DNA from: Capniomyces stellatus
Lineage: Eukaryota > Kickxellomycota > Harpellomycetes > Harpellales > Legeriomycetaceae
NCBI GenBank assembly: GCA_001661515.1
Contig: LUVW01000015.1
Location: 900,822-964,821 of the forward strand
Length of the DNA stretch: 64,000 nt
Reading direction: 5' to 3'
This document shows positions 44,038 through 55,539 of this stretch, in pieces; position 1 is the stretch's first letter, and the number at the start of each line of letters is the position of its first letter. Under the pieces are notes generated by a model. That model made no database searches and was not told the DNA's origin. It worked only from the letters and a program-made list of their open reading frames with translations. The position numbers were made by a program, and so were the translations under genes.

Positions 44038-45304
44038 ATGGCGGTTAACAAGTACGTGTACGTTGCGTTATTACTGATGGCTGCAATCAGTATGATATAC
44101 ACAAACTACAAAAACGGAAAGATAGGAGGTGTAGATTCAAAAAAAGGTAAAGAGCCTGCCAACACAGCCTTGAAAATTATAGGGGGAGAGGAGTCAGAGC
44201 CGGATGAGTTTCCAGCGGCAGCAATTATAGAGATCACAGTAGGAAACGACAACTTCCAGTGCGGCTGTACAATAATTTCCAGTGAATATGTAGTTACAGC
44301 GGCTCACTGTATGTATCCAACAAAGGACGTTATAATGCCTTCGAAGCTTCGAATTGGAGTAGGTAGCTCGGTTGCGTCAAACCTGACATGGGTTGGAGTT
44401 GAAAAGATACTATTACATCCGGGATACGATTCTATTAAAATACAGGTAACCCAGGCTCAGTAGCTGCTACTTGGCTAATCGTCTATTTACTCATTCTTTC
44501 AAAAACATTATAAAAGTCAAAAATGCAAGAAGCAAAACAAAAATAAAGACAATAGCATTGAAAATAGAAAAGATCGAGCAGATAAAAACAAGATGTTATT
44601 GATGCTAGTAAAATATGCAAAGTAGGATAATTTAATATAAATTTTGAAACTATATAATGTATGCAAACCGATAGAATGACATAGCACTGGTCAAGCTAAA
44701 ATCACCGTTGAAGTTTGGTCCTACTATTCGAAGGGCAAAAATCGATGTGTCGGGCGTGATTCCAAACGACACAGTGACGGCGGTGGGTTGGGGAATCACA
44801 AAAAACAACAGTTCGATAGCAGCAAAGAGCTTAAACAAGGTTGATCTGTATGTTCAGCAACCAGATACGTGTAGCAATGTTAGAAAAGGTTTCAAAACGA
44901 ATGATGAGGACTATGTGTGTATTGCAAATGGAGAAAGTGGAAAAGATACTTGTTACGGCGATTCAGGAGGTCCGGTGTTTTCCAAGTCATCGGATGGAAA
45001 ATATTACTTGTTGTTAGGAGTGACGAGCTATGGAGATACTTCAGATGTAAAGGCAGACAGATCCATAAGGCCGATCTGTGGTGACAAAAATACATATGGA
45101 TTTTATAGCAGGGTTGGGTATTACATAGACTTTATTGTTGCGCAAACGAACAATACCAGGGAGTACTATTTAACTGATCCTAGCATAGCGTTTAGGTCAC
45201 CAATCGCAAAGTACGACAGTGAAAGAATTGCAGAGACTGTTTTGGAATCGCCAACCGAAACAGCGGCTGCAACTGAAACTGAGTCAGTATTCGAGCTCGC
45301 CTAA
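44038..45304 (+). CDS. Trypsin-type (S1) serine protease, secreted zymogen
   Basis: Exons 44038-44445 and 44675-45304 (229-nt intron, phase 0); 345 residues. The N-terminus has a hydrophobic signal or anchor segment (YVYVALLLMAAISMIYTN), a Lys-rich propeptide and the activation site LK-IIGGEES. The complete catalytic triad is present: TAAHC (His), NDIAL (Asp, first codons of exon 2) and DTCYGDSGGP (Ser, about residue 233). The Asp six residues before the Ser occupies the trypsin S1 position, so Lys/Arg specificity is predicted. CGCTIISSEYVVTAAHC gives the conserved first disulphide, and GVTSYGD precedes a further conserved Cys. A ~50-residue Glu/Thr-rich tail follows the last protease helix. 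Intact and probably active; likely extracellular digestion, though physiological substrate is unknown. Confidence 0.92.
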
Positions 45305-47029
45305 CGACTCACATAGATATCGCATAAAGCCACATTGTATTTAGAGAATGTTTGTAACTCATTACATTTAACCGCACGGTTGTTCATGCTATCACAATAG
45401 AAGTGTTAATTTATCTGCTCATATAAACCACATTCAACTATTTTGTTATTGTAGGTGGTTTAGCTTTTTTTATTTATTGAAATAGATGGTTTAGCTTTTT
45501 TTTTCTTATTTTCTCGTTTTTTCAATATTGTTATTCTGTAATGGTGAATTGTATTGAGCATTTTGTTCTTTTTAAGAAATACGATTATTTAGCTATTTTT
45601 GTACTGTTGTTGTGTGTTTAAAACATGGTTGATTACTCTTGGAATAAGAAGAAAAAAACAGGATTACTAATACAAAAGCTTACACGATGAAAACAACTTG
45701 TGCGAAATCAGGTTAATAGATGCCCAACAAGCCATGTAATCCTGAAACATATCGAAAGAATCTACAACATTCCAAAAAACGATGCCAGCCAAGGTCAAGA
45801 GCAAACTGATGTTTAATCAGAAGGGATAGAACGCCAAAACAAGCTATAGTTGTGTTGCTGTTCTTATTTAATTTTAATTTCTTTTTCAAAATTAAACGAG
45901 TGTGGATTGGTAAGTTTCGCGATTAATAGCTTGGCTAATGGGAGAGAGGAGAACGAGTTGAATGGAGAAGTGTTCGTGTATTAGCGAACCAACGGCAATA
46001 TTTGGAGGTAAATGGAAGCCACTGCGCATAACAATGCGGGTCTGAAGAATGACATGCGTTTGCTTAGTAATCACTGTTGGAGTAAATTGGTTGAGAAAAT
46101 GAAGCTGAAAATGGAGTGGCAAAAACAGAGCAAGCCTTAATGCTCAGACAGAGACAAGACAAGTAATCAAACCCAGCCAATGAGGAAATGAAGCCGAACA
46201 ATGAGCTGTGATTAGTAATTAATCTATTACTAATAACTTTTTTTCAGTTTGAAAGGAAAAAGTTTTGATGATTTTCAATTGAAAAGAAAGGAAAATCAAT
46301 AAACTTAAAAACAACAGAATAAAAAAAAACAACTTGAAAAAAAAAACTTATAAGAGCAACAAGATACCGGAAAGCAAGAAGTAAATAAATGAATGAGTAA
46401 AAGAAATCTACCAAACTCAAAAGACCAATCCAAGCCAAGCTGAAAAAGTAGTAAAGAAAAACAAAACAAAACAAAGCAATAGCATCGTTTAAATTCCAAA
46501 TAGGAAGTTACTCATCTTTTTTTTTTTTTTTTTAACTTAGCAGCAGGAATATTCGAAAAAGCAAACTTCAAATCAAAATCTCAAAGAGAAAAATAAAAAT
46601 AAAAATAAAAAAAAGGGAAAGGAAGGAAAACAGTAAAAGTAAACAAAAGTAACTAAAAAGAAATACCGAAAAAAAAATTGTTTTTTTAAAAAAGACATTT
46701 TCAAGAGCACAAGATATAAACACAAATAAAAAGGCCACATTGAATATTAAAGCGCTTTAAATCTTTCTCAATTTACTTTAAAGTAATAAACTTGAATGCC
46801 AAATCCAAGACAACTTAGTTTTTGATTTACAGAGTAGACAAACGAAAATAAAAAGAAGAAATAGGGTGGACAAGGATATAAAGATCAACAAAAGTAGGAT
46901 AGAATAATAAAGGGTATAGGAAGACTAAAAAAAAAAGCAGTTTTAAATTAGTTTTCATTTTTATTTTGTAAAGTAGACTTAAAAGATAAGGGAGAAATAA
47001 AAGTAAAGAAATAAAGATAGTATATAAAG
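45305..47029. other. Intergenic with long A-rich leader to RNR1
   Basis: No gene seen. From about 46200 to 47029 the plus strand is strongly A/G-rich with many AAAT/AAAG runs and an 18-T tract near 46517-46534. Minus-strand ORFs here (for example 46244-46474) are poly-Phe artefacts. One CGCGAAA-like element occurs on the minus strand near 45915. Confidence 0.55.
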
Positions 47030-49537
47030 ATGTTTGTATTTAAGCGTGACGGCAAGAGCGAAAAGGTCCAGTTTGACAAGATCACAGCGCGTATAAACCA
47101 TTTATGCAAAGGGTTGGACACCGAGTTTGTGGATGCAGCAACAGTGGCACAAAAGGTGATTACCGGAGTGTACCAAGGGGTCACAACGGTGGAGTTGGAC
47201 AACCTTGCAGCAGAGACAGCGGCAGCAATGACAGTGCAGCACCCAGACTATGCAACGTTGGCGGCAAGAATAGCAATCAGCAATCTGCAAAAGGAGACAG
47301 ACAAGAAGTTCTCAGAGTGTGCAAAGAAGCTGCATGAATACACCAACAACAAGACAGGGAAGCACCAGCCGCTAATTTCAGAGAACACGTGGAGGATAAT
47401 CCAGGAGAATGCAGAGGTTCTGGATAAGGCGATTGTTGATGAGAGAGATTTTGGATACAATTACTTTGGATTCAAGACACTGGAGAGGTCGTACTTGTTG
47501 AGGATAGACGGGAAGCCAGCGGAGAGGCCACAGTACTTGATTATGAGAGTTAGCGTTGGGATCCATGGGGACGATATAGAGTCGGTTATTGAGACGTATA
47601 ACATGATGTCGCAGAAGCTGTTTACGCATGCCTCACCAACGCTGTTTAACTCGGGTACAACGCGTCCGCAGTTGTCGTCGTGCTTTTTGCTGACGATGCA
47701 GGATGACTCTATTGAAGGGATTTACGATACACTGAAGCAATGTGCGATGATATCAAAGTCAGCAGGAGGAATTGGTCTGAGTGTGCATAACATCAGGGCA
47801 ACAGACTCGTACATAGCAGGAACGAACGGGACATCGAATGGGATAGTGCCAATGCTCCGAGTATTCAACCATACAGCAAGGTATGTGGACCAAGGAGGAA
47901 ATAAGAGGCCAGGGGCATTTGCGATATACCTGGAGCCATGGCACGCGGACATCTTTGAGTTTTTGAGTTTGCGCAAGAACCACGGAAAGGAGGAGAACAG
48001 GGCACGTGACTTGTTTTATGGAATGTGGATTCCGGATTTGTTTATGAAGCGGGTGCTGGACAATAGGGACTGGAGTTTGTTCTGCCCACACGAGGCGCCA
48101 AATCTACACGAGGTTTGGGGAGAGGAGTTTGAGGCATTGTACACAAAGTACGAGAACACAGAGGGGCTGGCAAGAAAGAAGGTTCCAGCACAGCAGCTGT
48201 GGTACGCGATTCTGGACTCGCAGATTGAAACAGGAACACCGTACATGCTGTACAAAGATGCGTGCAATGGCAAGTCAAACCAGCAGAACCTGGGTACAAT
48301 CAAGAGCTCCAATTTGTGTACAGAGATTGTCGAGTACACGTCAAACGACGAGGTGGCGGTTTGCAACTTGGCGTCAATTGCACTGCCAGCGTTTGTAACC
48401 AATAATATGAACGGAAAGAGCTCAGGGTCGGTGATCAGAGAGCTGGGCAAATTTGAAAAGAATGATTTTGACTTTAAGCACCTGCACTCGGTTGCCAAGA
48501 GAGTGGCCATGAACCTGGACAAGATCATTGATGTGAACTACTACCCAATCAAGGAGGCGGAAAACTCAAACATGAGACACCGGCCAATTGGGATGGGGGT
48601 TCAAGGGCTGGCCGACGCGTTTTTGATGCTGAGGCTGCCGTTTGAGTCTGAGGGGGCCAAGGAGCTCAACAAGCTGATTTTCGAGACCCTGTACCACGCA
48701 GCTCTTGAAGTGTCGTGCGAACTGGCAATGAAGAACGGACCCTACTCGACATACGAGGGCAGTCCAATGAGCAAAGGAAAACTACAGATGGATCTGTGGG
48801 GAGTTGAGCCAAGCGACCTGTGGGACTGGGCAGAGCTGAGGCAAAAGATAGCAAAACATGGAGTCAGAAACTCGCTGCTGCTGGCGCCAATGCCTACAGC
48901 GTCAACATCGCAGATTCTGGGGTACAACGAGTGCTTTGAGCCATACACCTCAAACATTTACACAAGAAGAGTTCTTGCAGGTGAGTTCCAGGTAGTCAAC
49001 CCGTGGCTGCTGAGAGACCTTGTGGAGAGAAAGTTGTGGTCGGACGACATGCGCCAGGCCATAATTGCACACAACGGGTCTGTACAGTACATCAACGAAA
49101 TTCCATCTGACCTGAAGGAGCTGTACAAAACTGTGTACGAGATCAAGCAGAAGATTGTCATTGACCTATCAGCTGACCGGGGCGCTTACATTGACCAATC
49201 GCAGTCGCTAAACATCCACATGGACAATCCAAACTACCAGAAACTCACAAGCATGCATTTCTATGGCTGGAAGAAGGGGCTCAAGACCGGCATGTACTAC
49301 CTGCGAACCAAGCCTGCCGCCGATGCAATCAAGTTTACAATTGATGCGTCCAAAATCAGCGCTGCAAAGGCTGCCAACCCCACCTCTGTTGGGGCCAGCG
49401 ACTCTGGTGTTGCTTTGAGCTCAGGAAACGCCAAGAAGGATGGCGGCAACGACTCGGATGATGAAAACCAGGACTACGATCCTGCTGCTGTTTGTGCCCG
49501 TGATAACCCAGATGCCTGTCTTATGTGTTCCGGTTAA
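47030..49537 (+). CDS. RNR1: Ribonucleoside-diphosphate reductase large subunit (class I, R1)
   Basis: A single exon of 835 residues, full length for eukaryotic R1 (yeast 888). The start [18 protein letters not shown] opens the ATP-cone allosteric domain (about 1-90). Catalytic features: SSCFLLTM with active-site Cys218, NLCTEI (Cys about 430, thiyl radical site), [11 protein letters not shown] with the second redox Cys (about 445), and [15 protein letters not shown] near 620. The C-terminal tail ends with the CxxC shuttle pair (Cys830, Cys833) that re-reduces the active site. It reduces NDPs to dNDPs with an R2 partner encoded elsewhere; cytosolic. Codon third positions are more G/C-rich than in most neighbours, suggesting high expression. 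Converges with the Snu66 gene. Confidence 0.97.
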   Translation: MFVFKRDGKSEKVQFDKITARINHLCKGLDTEFVDAATVAQKVITGVYQGVTTVELDNLAAETAAAMTVQHPDYATLAARIAISNLQKETDKKFSECAKKLHEYTNNKTGKHQPLISENTWRIIQENAEVLDKAIVDERDFGYNYFGFKTLERSYLLRIDGKPAERPQYLIMRVSVGIHGDDIESVIETYNMMSQKLFTHASPTLFNSGTTRPQLSSCFLLTMQDDSIEGIYDTLKQCAMISKSAGGIGLSVHNIRATDSYIAGTNGTSNGIVPMLRVFNHTARYVDQGGNKRPGAFAIYLEPWHADIFEFLSLRKNHGKEENRARDLFYGMWIPDLFMKRVLDNRDWSLFCPHEAPNLHEVWGEEFEALYTKYENTEGLARKKVPAQQLWYAILDSQIETGTPYMLYKDACNGKSNQQNLGTIKSSNLCTEIVEYTSNDEVAVCNLASIALPAFVTNNMNGKSSGSVIRELGKFEKNDFDFKHLHSVAKRVAMNLDKIIDVNYYPIKEAENSNMRHRPIGMGVQGLADAFLMLRLPFESEGAKELNKLIFETLYHAALEVSCELAMKNGPYSTYEGSPMSKGKLQMDLWGVEPSDLWDWAELRQKIAKHGVRNSLLLAPMPTASTSQILGYNECFEPYTSNIYTRRVLAGEFQVVNPWLLRDLVERKLWSDDMRQAIIAHNGSVQYINEIPSDLKELYKTVYEIKQKIVIDLSADRGAYIDQSQSLNIHMDNPNYQKLTSMHFYGWKKGLKTGMYYLRTKPAADAIKFTIDASKISAAKAANPTSVGASDSGVALSSGNAKKDGGNDSDDENQDYDPAAVCARDNPDACLMCSG

Positions 49538-49915
49538 TTTTGAACCTCCTTTTTTTTTTCTTTTTCTATTTATTTCGTTCTTTCCTTTACGTACTATTTT
49601 TCTTTTATTTACTCTAATTTTCTTGAACTATTTCATCTTCTTTATTGCCATTATAATTCTAGTTTCTCATTTTGGTCAGATTTTATTAACCAAATCAAAA
49701 CAACTTTCCTCTCTTTTCAATAAACCAAAATAATAATAATAATAGTATAAATCAAGTTTTATTCTAAAGAATTTCATTATTGACACAAAAAAGGCTTAAC
49801 TAAGTTTATTAAAGTGGATGGAACTTTGCATTGTTGAACAGATCAACTTGTTTCCAGGAAATTTTTTATTTTTATTTGCAACAAAATGTCTGAACCAACC
49901 CATATTAGCAACATG

Positions 49916-52817
49916 TTAAACATCGGTGCTATTTACTTTTTTGTTTTTATTCACGCTGCTCTTTGAACCAGCAGCTTTAGAAGCAGGAGGCGTGGCTGAG
50001 GGTAAAGTAGGAGTTGATGTGGCCAGCCCAGCCTTGTTTCCAGTAGTCAAGACAATGTGGGCAGACCCGAGTTTTTTCCTGTTGTTTTCCCAGACCATAC
50101 CAAACTGAGCAGCCGAATCCTGGCTATTCAGTCCCAGTAGCTGCTGTTCACGTTCAATTTTCAACCTGCGCTTGTCAATCTTCTTTTTCCCAGGCCGCAC
50201 TCCATGGAACTGGTGTGCAAACTGCCGAAATGCCTCTTTTGGCGTCAAACTCCGCCCGCTCTCATCGTTGTACTCCAGGCTAAACGACGGCTTGTAGCTC
50301 TTCATGTTTTGCTCGTGCGAGTTCAGGTACTCTCTTTCTGCCTTTTCGTTCTCCATCAGTCTGATCGACTCCAAGTCCGCCCCACTCTCCACGCTTTGAC
50401 CCCCCGCTGTCTTTTGCCTCTTGCTTGCCCCGCCCCCCTTCTTGTCCTGCTTGCCCGCGTCCCTCGTACTCTCGTTTCTCCTACGTATCCGCGCCTCCTC
50501 CATCTCCTTTTCTCTGATCATCTCCCGTCTCTTGCTGTCCGCCATCCATTTCTGCCGTGTTCTTGCCAGCTCCGCCTCCCTCTTTTGCACATCTGTAAGC
50601 TCCTGCACCAGTCCCTTGTTCTTCAGTAGCAACAGCGTCGATGCCAAGCCTCCCGATATCAACGGCTCATCCTCTTCAATTTCATTTTCATTTTCATCTT
50701 CATTTTCATTTTCATCCCTCCCCTTTTCACGCTCATCCCCATTACCAGATCTGTCTTGTTCAGAGTGTACGCTTTCCTTTATCTCCTCCATCATTGCATC
50801 TTCGTTTTCATCCGACCCTGACTCATACGAACTTCTGCCCTTCTTGTTGCCGCTCTCATCACCCACGCCTTTATACATACTCTGATACTTTGTTCCAACG
50901 CTCTGAACAAAATCTGTAGCCACTGAAAACTCCAACCCCCCTTCCTCCACATTGCCATCTTGCTGTCCCCCCTCCCAGCGCCTATCACCTCCATATCCAC
51001 ATCCATCCACCTGCATCTTGTCCTTCTCTCCATCTTCTCGCGTCTGCGCTGATACGTCAAGCTTGTAATCCAGCTTCTTTCTCCGCGCTCTTGAGATCGT
51101 CTGCTGCAGTTCCTCGTCATCCAGAAATATATCGTCGTTTCCTCCATCTACATTATTCACTTTGCTCGCTTCTACCCTTTTCCCATCTCTACTATCCTTG
51201 TCTTTATCGCCGTTCAACTCCCCCCAATCAACATCGTCGTCGCGCTTGCGAACTGCACCCCGTGGCTTTTTAGCCTTTATTTTCGCTCCGGCTACGTCCG
51301 CTCCATTTTTTTCTATGTCCATGGATTGGTTGCTCAACATTTCTTTTCCCTGCTCAGCCTCAAGTTCAAATTCCAGTCCTATGTTCTGATTTTTACTCTT
51401 GCTCTTTTTGCTTTTCTTTTCCTCCCTGCTCGACTTTGACTTTTTCTTTCTCTTAATTAGCTTCAATGCCTCCTCTGTTGTCATATACTCTGATGCCTGA
51501 ACCGACTCTCCAACCATCAATGACTCCTTAACCCCTTTCAACCCATCCATCCCTATCCTTGTCTTCTGATCCGACTCCACTGCTTTTACCTCCCCTTGCT
51601 CTCCCAATACAAATTTCCTGCCCTTTTTTTTGTTTTCTCCCCCAATAATCCCAATATACCCGTCCCCATCCCCATCCCCATCCTCCTCCTCATCGCTGTT
51701 TGAAACTTCTCCGTACCCCTTGTCGGCATCCTCGTAATGTCTGCCATAGGTCCCGTACTCCTTTAGCTCCTTCTTCATTTTCAGGGTTTCCTTTAGCCTC
51801 TTCTTCTCTGCCAAATTCACACTTTGCAGCTGTTCACCTTGCTCTGTTTCAGCCCATTTTGTACAAATTAAACAACCAATAAATCGAGTCAGTACAATCA
51901 ACACAATCAATTCTTTTGCCCCTTTCTCCACCAAATCTATCAAATAAAATAAAATAGTCACACTCAAAACGCCTAAATTAGTATATCCACACCCCACCCC
52001 CGTACCTTCTAATTCGTCTATTGTTTGGTCCATCAAAGTCAGAATCTCTTCCTCTCCGGCCTGTATCTCTCTAACCGAGTGGGCAACTTCCATACCCTGC
52101 AGTTGACCTACCAAACATTCGTCAATTCCAAATTATTCCTAGTTCTGACCTTCTGCGTATCTACCCCCACCCTTCCCATCCTTCTTTATCTATAGCTCCA
52201 ACTCAACCATTTAGCTATATAATACATAACACCTTACTTGACGTATACTCTGGACCCCTTGACTTTTTTTCCTTGTTCTTCAAAGTCTTTTCAACTTTTT
52301 TAGCCGCCTCTGTTTTTTTCTGATTTTCTCTGCTCTTTTTTACCCAGGCCAAGGCATCATCAACATCCTCTTCATCGCTTTTGCTCGCTTCAGCTATCCC
52401 TCTACCCTCTACCCTCTTGTTTGCTTCTCTCTTATTTCTCGATCTACCAACACAAATTACGTTTAACAAACCAATTGTTAAAGCACCTTATTAATCCTAG
52501 ATTCTACTTTTACTTTTATTATTATTTTTTAAATCTTTTTTTACTTTTCAATTCGCTCCCTCGCCTCTATATCTTTGTGTTTCTTTTCCTCCTCCTGTTG
52601 ATGCTTTACAAAATTTTCAGCTGCCTCCTGTTGCTTGTCCTTGCTCGGCCCCGTGTTCAATGGCTTTAAACCAAGCGATATTCGCAGCTTACTATGTTTA
52701 TATTTAATCAATTATCATTTTATAACTCGCCATTTACTTTCTACTAGCCAATATAGTTCTTTTTAAAATTTATTTTTACTTTGTTTCTTCGATCGATAAG
52801 GATACATCGTTAGACAT
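49916..52817 (-). CDS. SNU66: U4/U6.U5 tri-snRNP protein Snu66/SART1
   Basis: Five exons: 52780-52817, 52545-52691, 52238-52443, 52006-52107, 49916-51843; 806 residues in phase. The spliced N-terminus gives SLSIEETNKLR then LGLKPL, the hallmark start of the SART1 family. It continues with DDALAWVKKSRE, EYTSS-QLQGMEVAHSV, EEILTLMDQ and VNLAEKKRLKE, matching the conserved SART1 core. The middle is a highly charged Lys/Glu/Asp-rich region. The C-terminus keeps LTPKEAFRQFAHQFHG and HIVLTTGNKAG, both diagnostic. SART1/Snu66 is recruited with the tri-snRNP before spliceosome activation and is nuclear. The 378-bp spacer to RNR1 (49538-49915) is T-rich 3' flank with no feature. The large open frame of exon 5 extends past its acceptor, so its first Met is not the start. 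Confidence 0.93.
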
Positions 52818-53743
52818 TTTCTTCGATTGCTTGTATTATATATATATATATATCGTTGTTGCTGTTTAACCGCTCTCTACAGTCCGAATAACAAGATCTG
52901 TTTATGTATCTCTAGCTTGGCTTTTGTCTCGATTTAAAAGTAAACCTTCAATAATCTATCACGTTGAGAGTACAATTTAACAATAAAAGTGCTGCTTAAT
53001 TTCAATAATATAACAAGTAAATATAATAAAACACAATTTGGCGTTTTTTTACATTATTTTAGCATCATTTATATCAATTTTTTTCCCTCAAAAACTCTTT
53101 TTTTAATCAATATTTCCAAAAATTAAAAATCAAAATTACGATTTTCCCTAAAATCGAACGCTACTATTTATTTTTATTTTTATTTTATTTATGTGGTTTA
53201 TTGGTAACAAAATCAACACAACAAAACATACAATATTAAACAATACCATAAAAATACTATAAAACACTGTGCTATTTTGATATGTTAAATGACTCTATTA
53301 GCCAACACCCCTTCAATCAATTAGATCGTCCGTACCCGATGGGCATTGGTTCAGGGAGATTGGTGCTACTTTAAGCCTGGACAGGATCAAGTAACGGGGT
53401 TTGTGGATGGCCTCCAAAAACGATAAAAATTACGATTTTCTCTTAAATCGAACGCTACTATTTAGAAAATAAAAAAACACGAACACTTTCCTTTCTTAAT
53501 ATCAATAACAAAAGTAACCGCAAACAGTCAATACTGTACTCCAAGTCAAAGAAAATAGGTTTAATAACACCATCAGTATATGTTTGTTAACCAAAAGTTC
53601 ACTAACTCTTGTCAACTAGTTTATTCAAGCTTTAATAAAAACAAGAATAAATAAAATATGGTTTAGCAAAAAAAAGCAACCTAAATCCTACAATGTATCG
53701 TTTAAACGAAAACAATCACAATTACAAATATAACTGAGCTTTG
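52818..53743. other. Intergenic between Snu66 start and CAB2 end, with small repeat structure
   Basis: AT-rich except for a G+C-richer island (about 53315-53420) bounded by the direct repeats described below. On the minus strand the island reads as ~34 open codons ending at 53313 (HKPRYLILSRLK, then NQCPSGTDDLID), with no start or family match. A short TA repeat lies near 52838-52852. Confidence 0.5.
53132..53463. repeat. Pair of 39-bp direct repeats with internal hairpin, 293 bp apart
   Basis: Copies at 53132-53170 and 53425-53463 match at 36 of 39 positions by eye. Each contains a short inverted repeat: in the first, CGATTTT-CCCT-AAAATCG (53139-53156). The DNA between is AT-rich then turns G+C-richer. 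Could be the edges of a small decayed element; no target duplication was identified. Confidence 0.7.
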
Positions 53744-55539
53744 CTACTGGGGCTTTGCGCCTTGAAATTTATTGTGCATCTCAACCAGTTTGCTGACGAT
53801 CGTTCCTTCAATCTCAACCCCAGACTCAATCTCATTTGGAGTAAGCGCAATCTCCTCCATTTTCTCCGGACTCTCCCTGCTGATCAGCCACACTTTCTGC
53901 TTTCTGGTGTTAAGCATGTTTGCCACCACCACTTGGTGGCCGTACTTTTGCAGTGCCAAACGCGCCTTGGGCTCCAAATAGTGTGCGTCAGTTTCAAGCT
54001 AGTTTTATTTAATTTACTTTTCAGTTTGTACTCTTTTTTTTTCTTTTTTTCTTTTTGCATCATTACAATAATAGCAAGATATCAATAATAGAAAAGACAA
54101 ACAAACTTGGAATCAAGTAAAATTGTATGAGCTGGCATTCCTTGTTGCAGATATATTTACACTCAAACACATTTTACCTTGAACGACACCACAAACGAGT
54201 TTGGCGCCCAGCTGTTAACTAGCGGACGTAGGAATTTAGGCACCTGGTTCATTCTTAGTACCAAATCGCCATCCGAAGACTGGATTTTGTGCTCGACCTG
54301 TACGTACAAAACACAGACACAAGAATATATACATAAAAACAACAGCCTATTAGCAATGTTGTTTCTCGCACGCTTTCAAGTGATATATGCCGGCTTAGCC
54401 ACCAATACACATTACCATTTCTTTAGCCGGGATAAAAAAGTCGCTGACTGCAGCTGCCAAATAAAACATAGACCTATGTCCTAATGGTGACAACAGCAGA
54501 GTTATCTCCTTTAGCGCAAACAGATAGTCTGCCAATGTTGTGTAGCTAGGCATATACAGTCGGTTTTCTTGGAGATCCTACAAAACATCACATTCAGCTT
54601 AGTTCAGATTGCCCATACTCCATCCCATTCTATGGTTCTACAAACCAAGAGTCACTACCACCACTACAACTACTACCACCAATACTCTGGCAATAAATAA
54701 ATACGACTTTACGCTTTAAACGTGCATGTTATAAAATTAGCTATTCTTTGGAAACTTACCTTTGTGAATGAAATTATGTCATTTCTAACTTGCTCCTCAT
54801 ACTTCCCCTTTACTAGTTTAACAAGTTGTCGTATTTAAACATGTCTGGTTAGTCCAAGTTTGCCAAATTTGTCAATTACACATTTCCACAGAAATGCTAC
54901 ATCATTGACTCTACTATACTATTCGTAAAAGCACACACGATATATGTATCAAGAATTGCCACAAGACACTACACTAACCTTGGATTTTTCCGTTCTCGTC
55001 AACAGTTAAAAAATCCAAAAATCCATGCTCTGGAACTGAGTAATGTCTGTTAAATGGCTGCAAGCTGTGTTTACGATGAAGGAATATCACAGCATAGTCG
55101 TTTTTTAAAAACTCTTCCGCCGAAATAGCCCCTCGTGTTCCAGCACTGAAATTGTCGATAAACCTGACTGTATTATTCTCCAATGGCACCGTTGTTCCTC
55201 CGCTCTAAAAAGAATCAAGTCACATCAAGCTTGTAAGTACGTATTAATTTGTTTTGGCTTGACTAAACCTGGTTCTGATTAGCCCGGTTCTGTTTATTTC
55301 GGTTTTGATTATTTCGGTTTTGATTTTGCTTCCATTACCGTAACTAGAACTATGGGTCTATTGATCGCTTCATTCACTTTTATAAAATTCTTGGTTTTTT
55401 CTCTTATTTCATCTAAATTGGCTGGTGGCTTGTTTTCTATAAAATAGCCTTCTGGATCGATTACAGACGATACGCTAGACGACAGCAATGAATTGTGTTT
55501 CATAAATGCATCGCTTGGTTTTATATTTTGTTTAATCAT
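53744..55539 (-). CDS. CAB2: Phosphopantothenate-cysteine ligase
   Basis: Six exons: 55339-55539, 54979-55204, 54760-54812, 54416-54577, 54178-54297, 53744-53998; 338 residues, close to yeast Cab2 (365). Splicing yields [14 protein letters not shown] followed by [16 protein letters not shown], the nucleotide-binding signature of eukaryotic PPCS, then [41 protein letters not shown] and [11 protein letters not shown], all in family order. The enzyme joins 4'-phosphopantothenate to cysteine in CoA synthesis; eukaryotic forms are separate from the decarboxylase and usually prefer ATP. Cytosolic. Exon borders are GT-AG and keep phase throughout; intron sizes are 118-182 nt. The start [12 protein letters not shown] is the only upstream ATG in the open frame. 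Confidence 0.93.

Noticed and set aside
46244..46499. Phe-rich minus ORFs upstream of RNR1
   Set aside because: Products of A-rich leader DNA read on the opposite strand.
47102..49161. Multiple ORFs overlapping RNR1 in other frames
   Set aside because: Shadows of a strongly conserved single-exon gene with higher third-position G+C.
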